A DNA stretch of 64,000 nt from Pseudocercospora fijiensis CIRAD86 (GCF_000340215.1 NW_006921535.1:3173323-3237322), one strand, 5' to 3'. Positions 1 through 9,974 are shown, numbered from the stretch's first letter. Translations and numbers: made by a program. Notes: generated from the letters alone by a model not told the origin.

Positions 1-1
1 T

Positions 2-1345
2 GCAGATTCATCCAAGAGCCCTGCTCCTGCTTCAGCTAACCTCTTTGGAAACCCGGCGAGCAGCTCTTCATCAGCTCAACCTGCTTCTACGACCTCGACT
101 GCTCCCACCTCTTTATTCGCAGGCTTAGGTGCTCCAAGCTCGGCCCAGCCTGCCTCGACTACCGCCACTGCACCGACTTCACTTTTTGCCAATCTTAACG
201 CCTCGAGTTCGGGCCAGTCTGGTTCGACCCCAGCACCTTCTGGCACAAGCAGTCTGTTCGCCAAGCCTGCTACGACGTCCGGTTCTGCTTCAGGTAGTCT
301 CTTCCCCAGTGCTACACCCGCTACGTCAGCGCCGAGCTCTGGAACCGGTCTATTCGGCAACCATGGATCGTCTAGCGCTGCCACTTCGCAAGCACCAACA
401 GCTACAGCGGCTCCGAGCTCTGGAGGGCTTTTTGGCAACCTAGGCTCATCAAGCGCAGCTGCATCGTCAGCACAAACCACCACAGCCAGCTCTGGAAGCA
501 CTCTTTTTCCTTCTGCGCCGGCTGCCACTAGTGCACCATCGAGCGGCAATCTGTTCGCGCCCGCAGCCTCTACTACTGGAAGTTCTGGAGCTTCGACCGC
601 AACGGGAACTTCTGCTACTGCAGGAGGCGCCAGTACCAACACAGGAGCCGCGACTGTCTCCGGTCCGCCCCCATCCAATGGTTCGCGTCTTGCACAGAAG
701 TCGCTTGACGAAGTTCTCACCATGTGGTCAACTTCACTTACGCAGCACCAGAAGACCTTCCAGTCGCTAGCCAAGAAAGTCCAGACGTGGGATCGGGCGC
801 TTGTTGAAGACAGCACCAAGATCTCGCAGCTTTATGGGCGATGCTTCCAGGCTGAGCGCGACTGCGCCGAGGTTGAACGACAGCTTAGCAATGTTGAGCA
901 TACACAAAATGAGATCGAGAAATTCCTTGACAAGTATGAAGATGAGGTCGATCGAATGATGGGCACCTACGGCGTAGGCGAAGACGGCATTGGCGGTGTT
1001 GATGCCGAACGTGAGCGCACTTATAAGACTGCTGAGAACTGCGCTGCTCGCTTGAACGATTTCAGCTCCTCTCTGACCGACATGGTTTCGGAAATCAACC
1101 TCACGAGCGACAAGTTGCAAGGCAACAAGAACGCCAACGATGCTTCTGATCCTCTCAAGCAGATCGTCGGCGTCCTCAATAGCCATCTTCAGCAGCTTCA
1201 GAAAATTGGTGCAGGTGCGGCGACCTTGCAGGAACAAGTGACAACCGCTCAGCGCGAAGCGAGGAACTTGAACAACTCGCAGGCCCTCAATGGAAGCCGA
1301 ATTGCAGATGCGTTTGGGCAATCGTATGGTTTTGGACGAAGATAA
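2..1345 (+). CDS. nsp1: Nucleoporin Nsp1 (Nup62-type), 5' truncated by window edge
   Basis: This is a central-channel FG nucleoporin of the nuclear pore, which binds transport receptors through FG repeats and anchors in the Nup62/Nsp1 complex by a C-terminal coiled coil. The frame is open from base 2, so the N-terminus lies outside the window. About 230 Ser/Thr/Ala-rich residues carry spaced LFG/LFA/LFP units (for example LFGNP, LFAGL, LFGNH, LFGNL). From about nt 700 the sequence becomes the conserved Nsp1_C helix region, beginning LDEVLTMWSTSLTQHQ and rich in heptads (ERDCAEVERQLSNVEHT). It ends with a short FG-like tail. The domain order and the single long exon fit fungal Nsp1. The FG repeats are degenerate (many LFA/LFP rather than LFG). 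I am confident of the family; the true start cannot be seen. Confidence 0.9.
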   Translation, partial: ADSSKSPAPASANLFGNPASSSSSAQPASTTSTAPTSLFAGLGAPSSAQPASTTATAPTSLFANLNASSSGQSGSTPAPSGTSSLFAKPATTSGSASGSLFPSATPATSAPSSGTGLFGNHGSSSAATSQAPTATAAPSSGGLFGNLGSSSAAASSAQTTTASSGSTLFPSAPAATSAPSSGNLFAPAASTTGSSGASTATGTSATAGGASTNTGAATVSGPPPSNGSRLAQKSLDEVLTMWSTSLTQHQKTFQSLAKKVQTWDRALVEDSTKISQLYGRCFQAERDCAEVERQLSNVEHTQNEIEKFLDKYEDEVDRMMGTYGVGEDGIGGVDAERERTYKTAENCAARLNDFSSSLTDMVSEINLTSDKLQGNKNANDASDPLKQIVGVLNSHLQQLQKIGAGAATLQEQVTTAQREARNLNNSQALNGSRIADAFGQSYGFGRR

Positions 1346-2028
1346 TGCCCGATAGGGCTTCATGCGGATATGATGAACAGGTGAACAGCATAGACAGGTG
1401 CATTCGTGGCGTTGGAAAGGCATGGGCAACAACTCTTCAGAGAAGGCGGGCGAAAAGCGTGCCTCGTGTAGTATAGAATGAAATTGTTGCGCTACAACGC
1501 CAAACGCGAAGAGAGACATTCGAAAGAGGCCGCCATGGCACTGCTTCATCTCACGTTCCGGCCGGGACCTGGCCTGCAGGACTGTCAGAATCACTGGCTT
1601 TCCAAGGACTTCCGTCTCTTGAGGCACCACTCATAATATGGTTCTTGATGGAGGGACGTAGAACGATGGCTGGTGCTGTTTAGAGTTCGCGCCAATTCGA
1701 AACATCATCACTCATTGACCATTGCTTTGCATGCATCAATCACATATACTTGGCCATCGATCAACCATCTTCTGCTCGCCGTCACATCACAATCCGGCCA
1801 ACCACGCATTTGCGTGCCATCCCTGCCCTCGCCCACGGCATGTGCTGAGGACATTTCTCTAATGTATGTGTCAGCGCATCTCGGGCTGCCCTCCTGCATT
1901 GGTGCAGCTTTCTCTCCCACAAGCCGTCTCAGCAGCAGCAGCAGTGGCAGGCCTATGAGAAGCCCCTCTGCCAGCACTGCCTCATGTATGGGCGGATGTC
2001 GGCACCTGCTTTCCGCGTTGGAGACGGT
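1346..2028. other. Intergenic, no gene recognised
   Basis: This is the 3' flank of the Nsp1 gene. Short open frames on both strands show no family motif. The stretch may include decayed upstream parts of the HET pseudogene that follows, but I cannot align them. Confidence 0.5.
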
Positions 2029-2780
2029 TGCCTCGTTTGCCTTGCGAAGAAGGTTTGCGGCTTGGTCATTGCATTGATCAAGGGAGTAGTGCGGAGCTGA
2101 ACCAAGCTATCAGAGGTACAATTGGTACAGAAATTCGGTCGTCTACTAGGATCATTTAGGGGATGTGCGCATGCGTAAAAGCCTGGACGGCAAGCAGAGG
2201 CCTTGGGTCTCCTGCGAAGAGCTTGCTGATGCAAGATGGCTTCAGAGAGGCTGGACTCTGCAGGATCGAGCCTACTGTCTGGTTGGCCCGTTCAATATCT
2301 CTCTGGCACCGGAGTACGGCATCACTGGGCATCGGGCGTTTCATTTGCTGTAAAAGAGGCAATCGTTCGGCAGTCTTGCGAATTGGACGAGTCAATCTCC
2401 GTGTGGGACTCCGATGAATGATAGTCGGCAAGATGAGCTTTTTGCCAACTCGCCAAAGGGTTTCCGGCATGGTGGCGATCAGCACCTCCTTCCTTCAGGC
2501 GGCGAAAGATATCGCGTCCGCTCGATGAGTCTGAGTCTGCAGCATTCGCCGCATTGGAGATCCATGCTCGTCAATGTCCAGATTGCTACCATCTGGGCGA
2601 AGTGCTGCTTGCTGGAGGGAAGCGCTGTCGTACTGGTCGAGGTGTAGGGAAGCGCGTCGACTCATACGCCTTCTACAGAGGAGGCAAGGCGTTTAGTCGG
2701 GAAGAAAGCGAACGCCTTCAGATTCTTCTGGAAATTCCTCAATCTTTTCAGCAAGTTTGGGACTATCTGTCGACGTGAGC
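2029..2780 (+). pseudogene. HET-domain (heterokaryon incompatibility) pseudogene
   Basis: HET proteins trigger incompatibility cell death in filamentous fungi. Several hallmark HET boxes appear in order but in different frames. EEGLRLGHCIDQGSSAELN (around 2046-2105) matches the 'WVDTCCID..SSAEL' box. YNWYRNSVVY (2117-2146) matches 'MYRWYRDA.VCY' and is followed at once by a TAG stop. DARWLQRGWTLQ (to about 2265) matches 'SRWFTRGWTLQE'. DRAYCLVGPFNISLAPEYG then GHRAF matches 'DxAYCLLGLFxIxMPLLYGEG.KAF'. After a further frame change comes VKEAIVRQSCELDESISVWD ('AI...DESIFAW'), then another shift to DELFANSPKGFRHGGD ('LLA.SP..F...G'). About 60-70 residues normally found between RGWTLQ and AYCLLG are missing. 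One stop, at least three frame changes and an internal deletion make it non-functional. The N-terminus is not recognisable. Confidence 0.75.
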
Positions 2781-3270
2781 TCCGGTCACGGGCATTATAT
2801 CACGTTCGGATGGTTATGTAAATGTGTCCTCGCGTAGACCTCGGCATTGGTGCACAGACGCAAAGCCAAGACGCGCTTCCCTTTCACCCACATGCAACAA
2901 TCCTCCTCCTTACATCAACTCCGCAGCCTATCATACTGAGCGCTGAGGGACCTGTGATCTCTGTACGCGACTTCAAATCTCTGCAGGGCCATGTGCTGGG
3001 CATTGTGGTCGACTTACTCCGCATGCCGGGCCGTGCAGACGCTGGCATGATGCCCGGGCAACGATGGGCACAGTTGGCTAGCTACACCTGCAGATATCGG
3101 CTTGTGCGAGCACAAAGATGCTGAGACCGCTCAGCCCGAATGGTCGTCGCGCACGGTGTATCCAGGGCGCATTGTGTGCTACAAAGAATCCAGCTTCTTC
3201 TGCGAGAAAAACAGACGCGTTCCAGGCAGGATGGACCGCCCATCCGCTCTAGACCCTGCGGCACAGAAGC
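2781..3270. other. Intergenic, no gene recognised
   Basis: No coding signal I can support. It separates the HET pseudogene from the membrane-protein relic. Confidence 0.4.
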
Positions 3271-3941
3271 AAGCATGGATTCGAAAGGCAGTCCCGACAG
3301 TCCAGAATCTCCAAAGAATCTCAAAGCCGTTCCGGAAGGAGAGGATGCACCAGAGGTCAGGCCTTCCAGGCGTGTCCGGACCACGAGCAGAAACAGGCAG
3401 CTTGGGACGATGATCCAAAGTCCTTGACTTCTCTGGACAGCTGCACTGCACTGCTGCAGCTTCTCGCGGAGCCGGGATAGTTCCCAGAAACGAGACATGG
3501 ATTTTCAGCATCGGTTGCTGCATTGTACATAATAGCAGTCCTCACTGTCGGCATCGTGCTTGGCGTCCATTTTGGGAAGCGAGAGGATAAGAAGACACGC
3601 GTTCCGGCATCACGCAGCGTGAATACGAGGTGACGAAGCGAAGTCCTAGTCTAGCATTGACGTGACTGATGATATGAGATAGTTCGTCAACGGTGGCGAC
3701 ATCGACATCGAGAGTCGAAGCCATGCCTACACCGACCTCTCCCATGTCCACGGTTATTGCGCAAACCACGTCAGCGCTAGACTCTTGTACCACGACAGCC
3801 ACGATCGCTGCCGCTGCGGTGGAACCGATTGGTACCGCTGCCGAAGACCTGGGCTGCTTCGAGCAAGGAAATCCCGACAAGCAGGACCCATTATGCGCTC
3901 AGCCGAGTTGCCCGCCCGGGTATAGGAGCGTTTGTATCTGA
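3271..3941 (+). pseudogene. Relic of a small single-pass membrane protein
   Basis: Pieces in three frames together resemble a common fungal architecture: a short cytosolic tail, one transmembrane helix and a Ser/Thr-rich ectodomain. The start at 3271 reads MDSKGSPDSPESPKNLK. A shifted frame then gives DHEQKQAAWDDDPKS and runs into a stop. At about 3503-3630 another frame gives a clear hydrophobic helix, ASVAALYIIAVLTVGIVLG, followed by HFGKREDKK, a typical stop-transfer. From 3693 a third frame gives Thr/Ser/Ala-rich sequence with several Cys near its end. I find no pair of splice sites that joins these parts, so decay is more likely than a spliced gene. An intron-rich functional gene cannot be ruled out without RNA data. 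No molecular function can be assigned. Confidence 0.4.
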
Positions 3942-4917
3942 TATGTAGCTTCATTTCTTTCTGTTTGATGCCTGCCCTATCATACTTTGGCAAATGGCGA
4001 ACTGTTGGGGAACGATAAGAACACCGAGGGTACGAGAAACATGCAAGGGACCACGCTCAGTGGCCAGTCAAGCAAGCACGGCAGTCCGCAGTAACGATAG
4101 CAATGGTGTACTGTACCGTGTGGGTGAGCCTGTGCCGCATCCGCTGGCAGACGTCCACATGCCGGTAACTCAGAGCCTGGAATCGATCGCCACATGGTGG
4201 TTACCGCCGCTTGATTGTCGGATCCGCACAATGCCATTAATGCTCGTGAAATCATGGTCATGTGAAAGTGCAATTCCACCGCCGAGCTCCACCACTGTGA
4301 AGGAACATTACCGATAGCTAATGGCTCAGCAGTAGCACCTCCGGAGGATTGCACGAGCACGGAAGAGGTCCACGGTTGCACAAACGAATACCTATCAATG
4401 CCTATAAGCAGAAAAAAGACACTGTGCATTGACCGAGCGTTCCATTGCATTCGTCCAATGGCGGCTTTGCTGACGTGGCTAGCACTACTGCAGGCCTGGA
4501 TGCTTTAGCCGGGGAGCAAGTTGCTAACTCCCCAGCGCTCTCATGTTCAACGACATCAGAGTGCTCTAGGTTGCACACTATCTGTCAGCCGTTGCAGGTC
4601 TCGAAATCCTTAGTAGAAACACCACCCATACGAAATGGTGGACTGCATGGGTTGATACCGCCGCCATGTGGACAGACCAGACCGCAGCCTCTGGGCAACC
4701 GCCAGCACGACATGGTCCTGGATCGACGACTTTAGAGTTTTCAAAAAGACTACTAATTGCTTGCTCGGGTAGCTCGACTGTCTGCGATTGTTGAATCGGC
4801 CCTGCTGCTACAGTTGTCACTGGACAAACAAACCATCTCCGATTCCGTTTCCAGCAGAGGCAGAGCTATTTTCGTTTCCGCAACCTTCCTTTTTGACGGT
4901 CACTACCAGAAGACACT
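3942..4917. other. Intergenic / probable continuation of decayed gene
   Basis: Fragments such as CNSTAELHHCEGTLPIANGS (near 4270) and a Cys-containing frame from 4445 may be further pieces of the decayed ectodomain upstream. Stops interrupt every frame. The last 170 bases are the promoter of the terpene synthase. Confidence 0.3.
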
Positions 4918-6389
4918 ATGGCAGCCTCTTGGGATATTCCCATACAGGAAGACGGCCATGTCCTTGTGACTATGCCAGATCTGTTCAAATCTTTCCTTGC
5001 CGCCGAACCCACCATTCGCCCAGACTACGAAAAGTGTCAAGAAGATACGGCGCAATGGCTCATCGAAAGACTCGCTTTCGATAGCAAGGCTGCAAAGAAA
5101 CTGATCTTGGCCGATTTCACGTATTTCGTGCAAACATGGGTGAGACGGTTTTTTCCCAACGACTGACTATTCAATGGGCCCTAACATACGACCGTGTAGG
5201 TGCCAGGCACACCGTATGAACGATTTCGACTTGCCAACGACTGGACGAACCTTTTCTTCTACTACGACGATTTGTTCGACGACGGAGAGTTGAAGAACGA
5301 CCCGATACGGGCACAAGCGACCGTGGACCGTCTCTTCGCTGCTATCGATGGCGATTTTGTCCCTGCCGATCCCCACGATCCGAGCTTGGACTATGTCGAC
5401 AGAAACCAAGCCGCACACGATGAGTTCTGGCAGAGACTACGTGCTCTGGCCTCTCCGGGGCAACGACGACGTTACAGACGATCGATGTTCAACTATTTTA
5501 GCGGTGCACTGCGGCAAGTCCTGGACTGCGAGAACCACTTCGAATACGACAGGAGTTTGGACGATATCTTGGAACGGAGAAGAGACTCGGTTGGCATGGA
5601 GGGTGTGCTTTCGTTGCTTTACTTTGCATTCAATCTCGAGATAGACGATTCTGTCATGGAGGATCCGAAGATGAAGGAGATCGAAGGACTGTGCATAGAT
5701 CTGTTCGTGCTGCAGAACGATGTTGCCAGTCACCGGAAAGAAGAGGTATGCCATGCATGCACTACTTACTGATCGTCGACGCTGTAACGATCGATGCTGA
5801 CCGAATCCCACCTACTCATCAGGCTGAGAACGTTACACACAACATGGTGGCCACCTGCCGTCTCAACGGTATGAGTGCACAAGAAGCATACGACCACACC
5901 GGCGCCATGATCGATAGCCGCCTCGCTCGATTAGACCAGTGCATCGCCGAACTCCCGTACGTCGACGACCAGGTAGCAACCTATATCCAAGGAATGAAGA
6001 ACGTGCTCATCGCCAACGTCCATTGGAGCTTCCGGGGCCAGAGGTACTTTGGCTCTCGCAATGCAGAAGTACGCAGGACTCGGGTGATCGACGTGCTCGC
6101 AGATCCAGAATACTTGAGGCATATACGCGAGGACAGCGGCGGCAAGGACAAGAACCACAAGCGCGACAGCGTCTTGGATGTCTCCCCGAAACTCAAACCG
6201 CAAGGTATCAATGTAGATTCTGCAGGAGAGGTAGGCCCGAGCCCTGCACATTCTGCACAGGCGGGGGTAAGTGAGGAGGAGCTCCAGCTCGAGCTTGAGG
6301 AAGCTCAGATTTTGGAAGAGCTGGAGCGCGCCAAGTTGAGGGTTGTGAGAGTGAAGCGCAAGTTGGAGGAGTTTAGACGACGTCGGTAG
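4918..6389 (+). CDS. Class I terpene synthase with C-terminal coiled-coil extension
   Basis: This enzyme should ionise a prenyl diphosphate, probably farnesyl diphosphate, and cyclise it. Exons are 4918-5139, 5200-5745 and 5823-6389, joined by introns of 60 and 77 nt, giving 444 aa. The Asp-rich Mg2+ site is D97-D98-L-F-D101-D102. The second metal site is a perfect NDxxSxxxE (N247, S251, E255), reading NDVASHRKE and sitting directly before intron 2. The RY pair of microbial sesquiterpene synthases is R330-Y331 (WSFRGQRYF). The catalytic domain ends near residue 340, but about 100 residues follow: a charged linker, then a predicted coiled coil rich in Glu/Leu/Arg (SEEELQLELEEAQILEELER). That tail is unusual for the family. 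No P450 or other tailoring enzyme is adjacent, so it may act alone. The product cannot be predicted. Confidence 0.85.
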
Positions 6390-6497
6390 ATCTGCTGACG
6401 TTTGACGTGTGACCTCGGATTGGAAGATTTCTGGTGGAGATTGTTGTGAAGCTTGTGATTATTGACGATGGCTACAGGACAGGGTGATGGAAGACCG

Positions 6498-6511
6498 CCC
6501 CCCCCCCCCCC
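6498..6511 (+). repeat. Poly-C tract (14 C)
   Basis: An uninterrupted run of 14 C about 110 bases after the terpene synthase stop, probably in the 3' UTR or terminator region. Its length is likely to be polymorphic or prone to assembly error. Confidence 0.8.
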
Positions 6512-6623
6512 GCATTAGATTGGAATCGTGAGCGTGCATTTTGGCGATTGCATTCGCCTCTCTCTTTTGTTTGTAAGCGAGGCGTACATCTTCTCTTGAG
6601 ATAGATCGTGTGATACCATGCAT

Positions 6624-7556
6624 CTAGTCGATGTTATGATCGTCTCCATGAAAGAATCTCAAGACAGCAGCGGCCACGATTTCTCCATCGTGTTCCAAAT
6701 GTGCCGTCTCTTCTGCGTCCTGCACCTCTGCGGCATCATTCTCATCGATGGCTCCCGATTTCTGCCGGAGCTCGATTTGCCTTCGCACCATTTTTTCGTC
6801 AAAGCCAAGGTGGCCTTGACTTGTGAATAGCCTATCTCGAATGTAGAGACCCTGTATCTTGGTATGCTTTGTTGATGCCCAGATATGCACCCTCTGGTCC
6901 TTTCCGAGCAGGTCAGAAGTTTCCGATGATGGTACAGTTGTGACTTGGTCTTGGTGCATCTGATGCACAGAAATCGTGTCATCTTCGGTCAAAAAAAGCT
7001 TCTTGCCGACAGGAGAAAGTTCCATGGATGTGTGAGAAAGCTCCCATTTCTCTCCGGGCGTGGCCTCGACTCTCGCACCCAAAGTCCGTGCAAGAATCTG
7101 GTGACCAAAGCAGATACCGCTGAATCTCATATTCGGTCTTGTCCGCCACAACTCCTCGATGAGAGATATTGTTTCCGTAATCCATGGATCATCTCCATGA
7201 GCATCGTACATTGATCCCGTGATAAGTATTGCTGTAGTTTTGTCCGATATGTCGGCGGCTCTGGGTACTTTGCCATGATGGCCATTTGCAGGATCGTCCA
7301 CAATGAAGCGCATGTCTGTTTCTATGCCGAGAGGTGGATCATGTCTGTCTCCGGCGGCCCTAAATAATCGATCCATGATCTCTCCAAATCGTCCTCTGTG
7401 CTTCATGGTCTCTGGATGAGGCTCATCGGTCTCCAACACCAGCATCTTGACGGTCTCTCGCGGAGCCACATCGTCACAAGGAGCATTCTCGCTCTCCTCG
7501 CGAGAGAGCCGGAACGCTTTGTGGATCAGAGACGTATGTATTACGGACTTAGACAT
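6624..7556 (-). CDS. Class I glutamine amidotransferase-like protein
   Basis: A stand-alone GATase1 domain protein of 310 aa, like fungal GMP-synthase-like amidotransferases of unknown substrate. The first in-frame ATG is at 7556 (MSKSVIHTS); the open frame above it starts at TTG. The core reads KMLVLETDEPHPETMKHRG, then ITGSMYDAHGDDPW (oxyanion-type loop), then the nucleophile elbow SGICFGHQILARTLG with Cys149. The His box is TSQGHLGFDE, with His249. In most relatives this box is GHPEF, so the triad Glu two residues after His is replaced by Gly here, although Asp and Glu follow shortly after. It lies tail-to-tail with the terpene synthase, 234 bases away. I infer that it may use ammonia transfer or hydrolysis; the substrate is unknown. 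Confidence 0.75.
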   Translation of the reverse strand: MSKSVIHTSLIHKAFRLSREESENAPCDDVAPRETVKMLVLETDEPHPETMKHRGRFGEIMDRLFRAAGDRHDPPLGIETDMRFIVDDPANGHHGKVPRAADISDKTTAILITGSMYDAHGDDPWITETISLIEELWRTRPNMRFSGICFGHQILARTLGARVEATPGEKWELSHTSMELSPVGKKLFLTEDDTISVHQMHQDQVTTVPSSETSDLLGKDQRVHIWASTKHTKIQGLYIRDRLFTSQGHLGFDEKMVRRQIELRQKSGAIDENDAAEVQDAEETAHLEHDGEIVAAAVLRFFHGDDHNID

Positions 7557-8171
7557 AGTGTTGATGACCAAGATTCTGTTTTCAGTGAATAATGTTCTGT
7601 GGCTTCAGGTACCTGCTCAGCCACGACGGCCGTCTATAAGTACCAAATCACTCCACAGCCTAGCCTTGATGCCGACTGTACTGAGTGGAGACTTGCCATG
7701 GAATGAAACCGTGCACCCGACTGGCGGAACATTAGTGGCGCTAGAATAAAGAAAAGTCCCCTTCCAATGTCATCATCAATAGTGGACACCAAGACCCTGA
7801 GCCTGGGGTGCAAGCATGATATTAGTCAAATCCACGCAATGGTTTGACGCGATGGTGGAATCGAGGTGGAGAATTCTGGTTGGCAGTTCTTGGCGTACGC
7901 AATTGAATGCCGTCTTGTCCGTAGGGCTGCAGAATGCTGTAGCCATGGCATGCAGACGTTCAGAAGCCGTGCAAAGATGATTGTAAGCTTTACGAGATCT
8001 CATGAGAACAGCAACCAAAAGATGGGCCTCTTTGATCAGCATCCGATGCAAATCGACCGCCGCATGAGCTAGAGCAAGCAGAAAGAAATTTTCCAGAGGC
8101 CTGCAACCATCTGGTAATTTCAAATCGTATTGCAAAATGGGGTATCATAGCTGAAAGGAAACTAGAGCAGC
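7557..8171. other. Intergenic between two minus-strand genes
   Basis: Upstream region of the amidotransferase-like gene and 3' flank of the FAR1-like gene. A 119-codon minus-strand frame (7776-8135) with alternating hydrophobic segments shows no family match and is left uncalled. Confidence 0.4.
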
Positions 8172-9974
8172 TCAGGGCGGAATGCTCGTCAGCTCGCTGC
8201 GCAACTGTGTCCGTATCTCCTCATACAAGGTACGTTTAGTGGCTTGCGTACTACTGCTGGGAGAATGTGGAGCAGTTCGCTTGGGTGGCGTAGGTTGTGC
8301 CCAAGTCGGTCGCCATGCACTACTGCCTGGACCCGGCTGATCTGCTTGAGCAATGCTCGGCGGAGGCCAGGCTGCGGCAGGAGTCGCGCTTGATGTCGGA
8401 GCCCGGGATTTGTATGCAGCATCATAGGGCAATGCGAATCTTGAGCTGGTTGCAGCATTCGCCAAGACCCGGCCTGCGGAGTCGGGAGTATCATGCAGTG
8501 ATGATGCAGGAGGTGCCCGGGTATTAATGCCTGCCGAAGGGCCTAAAGGCGAGGCTGCAGGTGCTTTAGAGAGCACGATTTGGCCAGACCCATTCGGATT
8601 TGCTCCTGTGTGCGTGAAATTGTTGGGTATGGTGCCTGGGGAAGCGGGGGGCGCGGCAGAAGCTGTAGAGGGAGCAGGCCCTTGATGACTCGTTGATGAA
8701 CCGGGCCCATTCGGCTGCTCAGTAAGTACAGGTCGCACGCAGGAGTACAACATTGCCCGTCTCTCGGGTAACCCTGGTTCCGGAACAACAATATCCTCCG
8801 CTTCTAGGATATGCGAGGAAGATTCGTCTTCATCTGCAGCCTTTTCCATGAACGGCAGAATGATTTCCACCGCGTCTGGAATGCGTCTGCAGACCTCCGT
8901 GAGTGCTTTCGCCAGTTGTGCTTGGGAAGTGGTGTGGATAGCGTTCAAGCAATCGTTGCGTTGTTTGTCCCCATCATTTTCTTCTTCAATCTCGCTCTTC
9001 AGCTCAACCTCCTTATTCAGAAGTCGCCAAGGTCTGCCAACATTTGAGACATCTTGCTTGGTCAGATATTGCACCTCTTGCGTTACATTTCCATACTTCT
9101 TGAGGATCCATTTGTGGACGCAAGCGAAGGTGTAGCGCTGCTCCACCAAAACCTTAGCATAGTACATGATAGCATCGCTCCTCTTGAAGCGATCGAGCAT
9201 CGCAATGTCATGCTCGTGCTGATGTTCATACTCTTTTGTCTTCTCTGTTCGATCCATGTGCACCCATTCCGGTATACATTTGCAGCCCATGAAGCCTGGA
9301 GGTGCTCCTGGTTGGTCTTTCGACCATGGGCAGGACTCGTGATGTTTCGTGTATGAAATGAACCTGATACGCATTTTGCATTGCGCTGAGTCGCCCAAGA
9401 TGCCGTCCTTGGTGTTCTTATTCCTTTGACCCCTGCTTTGACTCTCTTTCGGGGGGTTGGCCATAATCTTGACGCGTCTTCGGTTGCGACACTCCCAGGC
9501 TTCTGTAACGGTGCCATTGCGGTTTCTCTCCGGCTTTGTAGATCTCTGGTATACATTGGTCATGTGGAGCCAGTAGTCGCATATCTGCTGGCTATCAAGC
9601 AGTATCGGCTTGTCATATCGAAGAAGCTTGTCTCGTACGGCGTCGAGATCATGAGGAATAGGCCGGTACTTCAAGTGCTTGTTGGGGAACTGGATCGTCG
9701 AGCCGACGACTGGCGGCAAGTCGAGCAGTTTTCTGTTGGTAGGATCTGTGCCGAGCGCGATCGGTTTGGGTGTTCGTGCTTTGCGTGCTGGTGAAGGTCC
9801 CGACGGCTCTTGTTCCTGTTCGCGCTCCTGCTGCGGATGTTCGGGCGTGTCCCAGGCCTGGAACCGGCCATACTCGCCAGATAGACCGTATCCTTGATGT
9901 AGGTATGCATCATGTGGTACCGGCGCGGCTGTGAACGCGCCATTTGGCTGCGCGCCTACATTTGGCAGCAGCAT
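8172..9974 (-). CDS. Conserved hypothetical protein with FAR1/GCM-like zinc-binding region
   Basis: A 600-aa single-exon protein. Residues 1-80 are low complexity (Gln/Glu/Pro). Residues 100-320 hold the conserved part: a region with WEC (C162), CKMRIRF (C199), SCPW (C215), CKC (C231, C233) and a His cluster EHQHEHD (H251, H253, H255). It is followed by helices and YLTKQDVSNVGRPWRLLN. The order of Cys, Met-Arg and HxH elements resembles the FAR1/WRKY-GCM1 zinc-binding domain found at the front of MULE-type transposases. Residues 320-420 are acidic and helical, and the C-terminus is disordered Ser/Pro/Ala. I see no transposase core and no terminal inverted repeats. It may be a domesticated DNA-binding protein. 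The domain link is inferred from pattern, not from a search. Confidence 0.6.
   Translation of the reverse strand: MLLPNVGAQPNGAFTAAPVPHDAYLHQGYGLSGEYGRFQAWDTPEHPQQEREQEQEPSGPSPARKARTPKPIALGTDPTNRKLLDLPPVVGSTIQFPNKHLKYRPIPHDLDAVRDKLLRYDKPILLDSQQICDYWLHMTNVYQRSTKPERNRNGTVTEAWECRNRRRVKIMANPPKESQSRGQRNKNTKDGILGDSAQCKMRIRFISYTKHHESCPWSKDQPGAPPGFMGCKCIPEWVHMDRTEKTKEYEHQHEHDIAMLDRFKRSDAIMYYAKVLVEQRYTFACVHKWILKKYGNVTQEVQYLTKQDVSNVGRPWRLLNKEVELKSEIEEENDGDKQRNDCLNAIHTTSQAQLAKALTEVCRRIPDAVEIILPFMEKAADEDESSSHILEAEDIVVPEPGLPERRAMLYSCVRPVLTEQPNGPGSSTSHQGPAPSTASAAPPASPGTIPNNFTHTGANPNGSGQIVLSKAPAASPLGPSAGINTRAPPASSLHDTPDSAGRVLANAATSSRFALPYDAAYKSRAPTSSATPAAAWPPPSIAQADQPGPGSSAWRPTWAQPTPPKRTAPHSPSSSTQATKRTLYEEIRTQLRSELTSIPP

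Noticed and set aside
767..1630. 287-codon minus-strand frame
   Set aside because: Antisense to the Nsp1 C-terminal coiled coil; no family resemblance.
7776..8135. 119-codon minus-strand frame with hydrophobic helices
   Set aside because: Some resemblance to the C-terminus of a fungal regulator, but no DNA-binding domain or motif nearby and too little to support a call.
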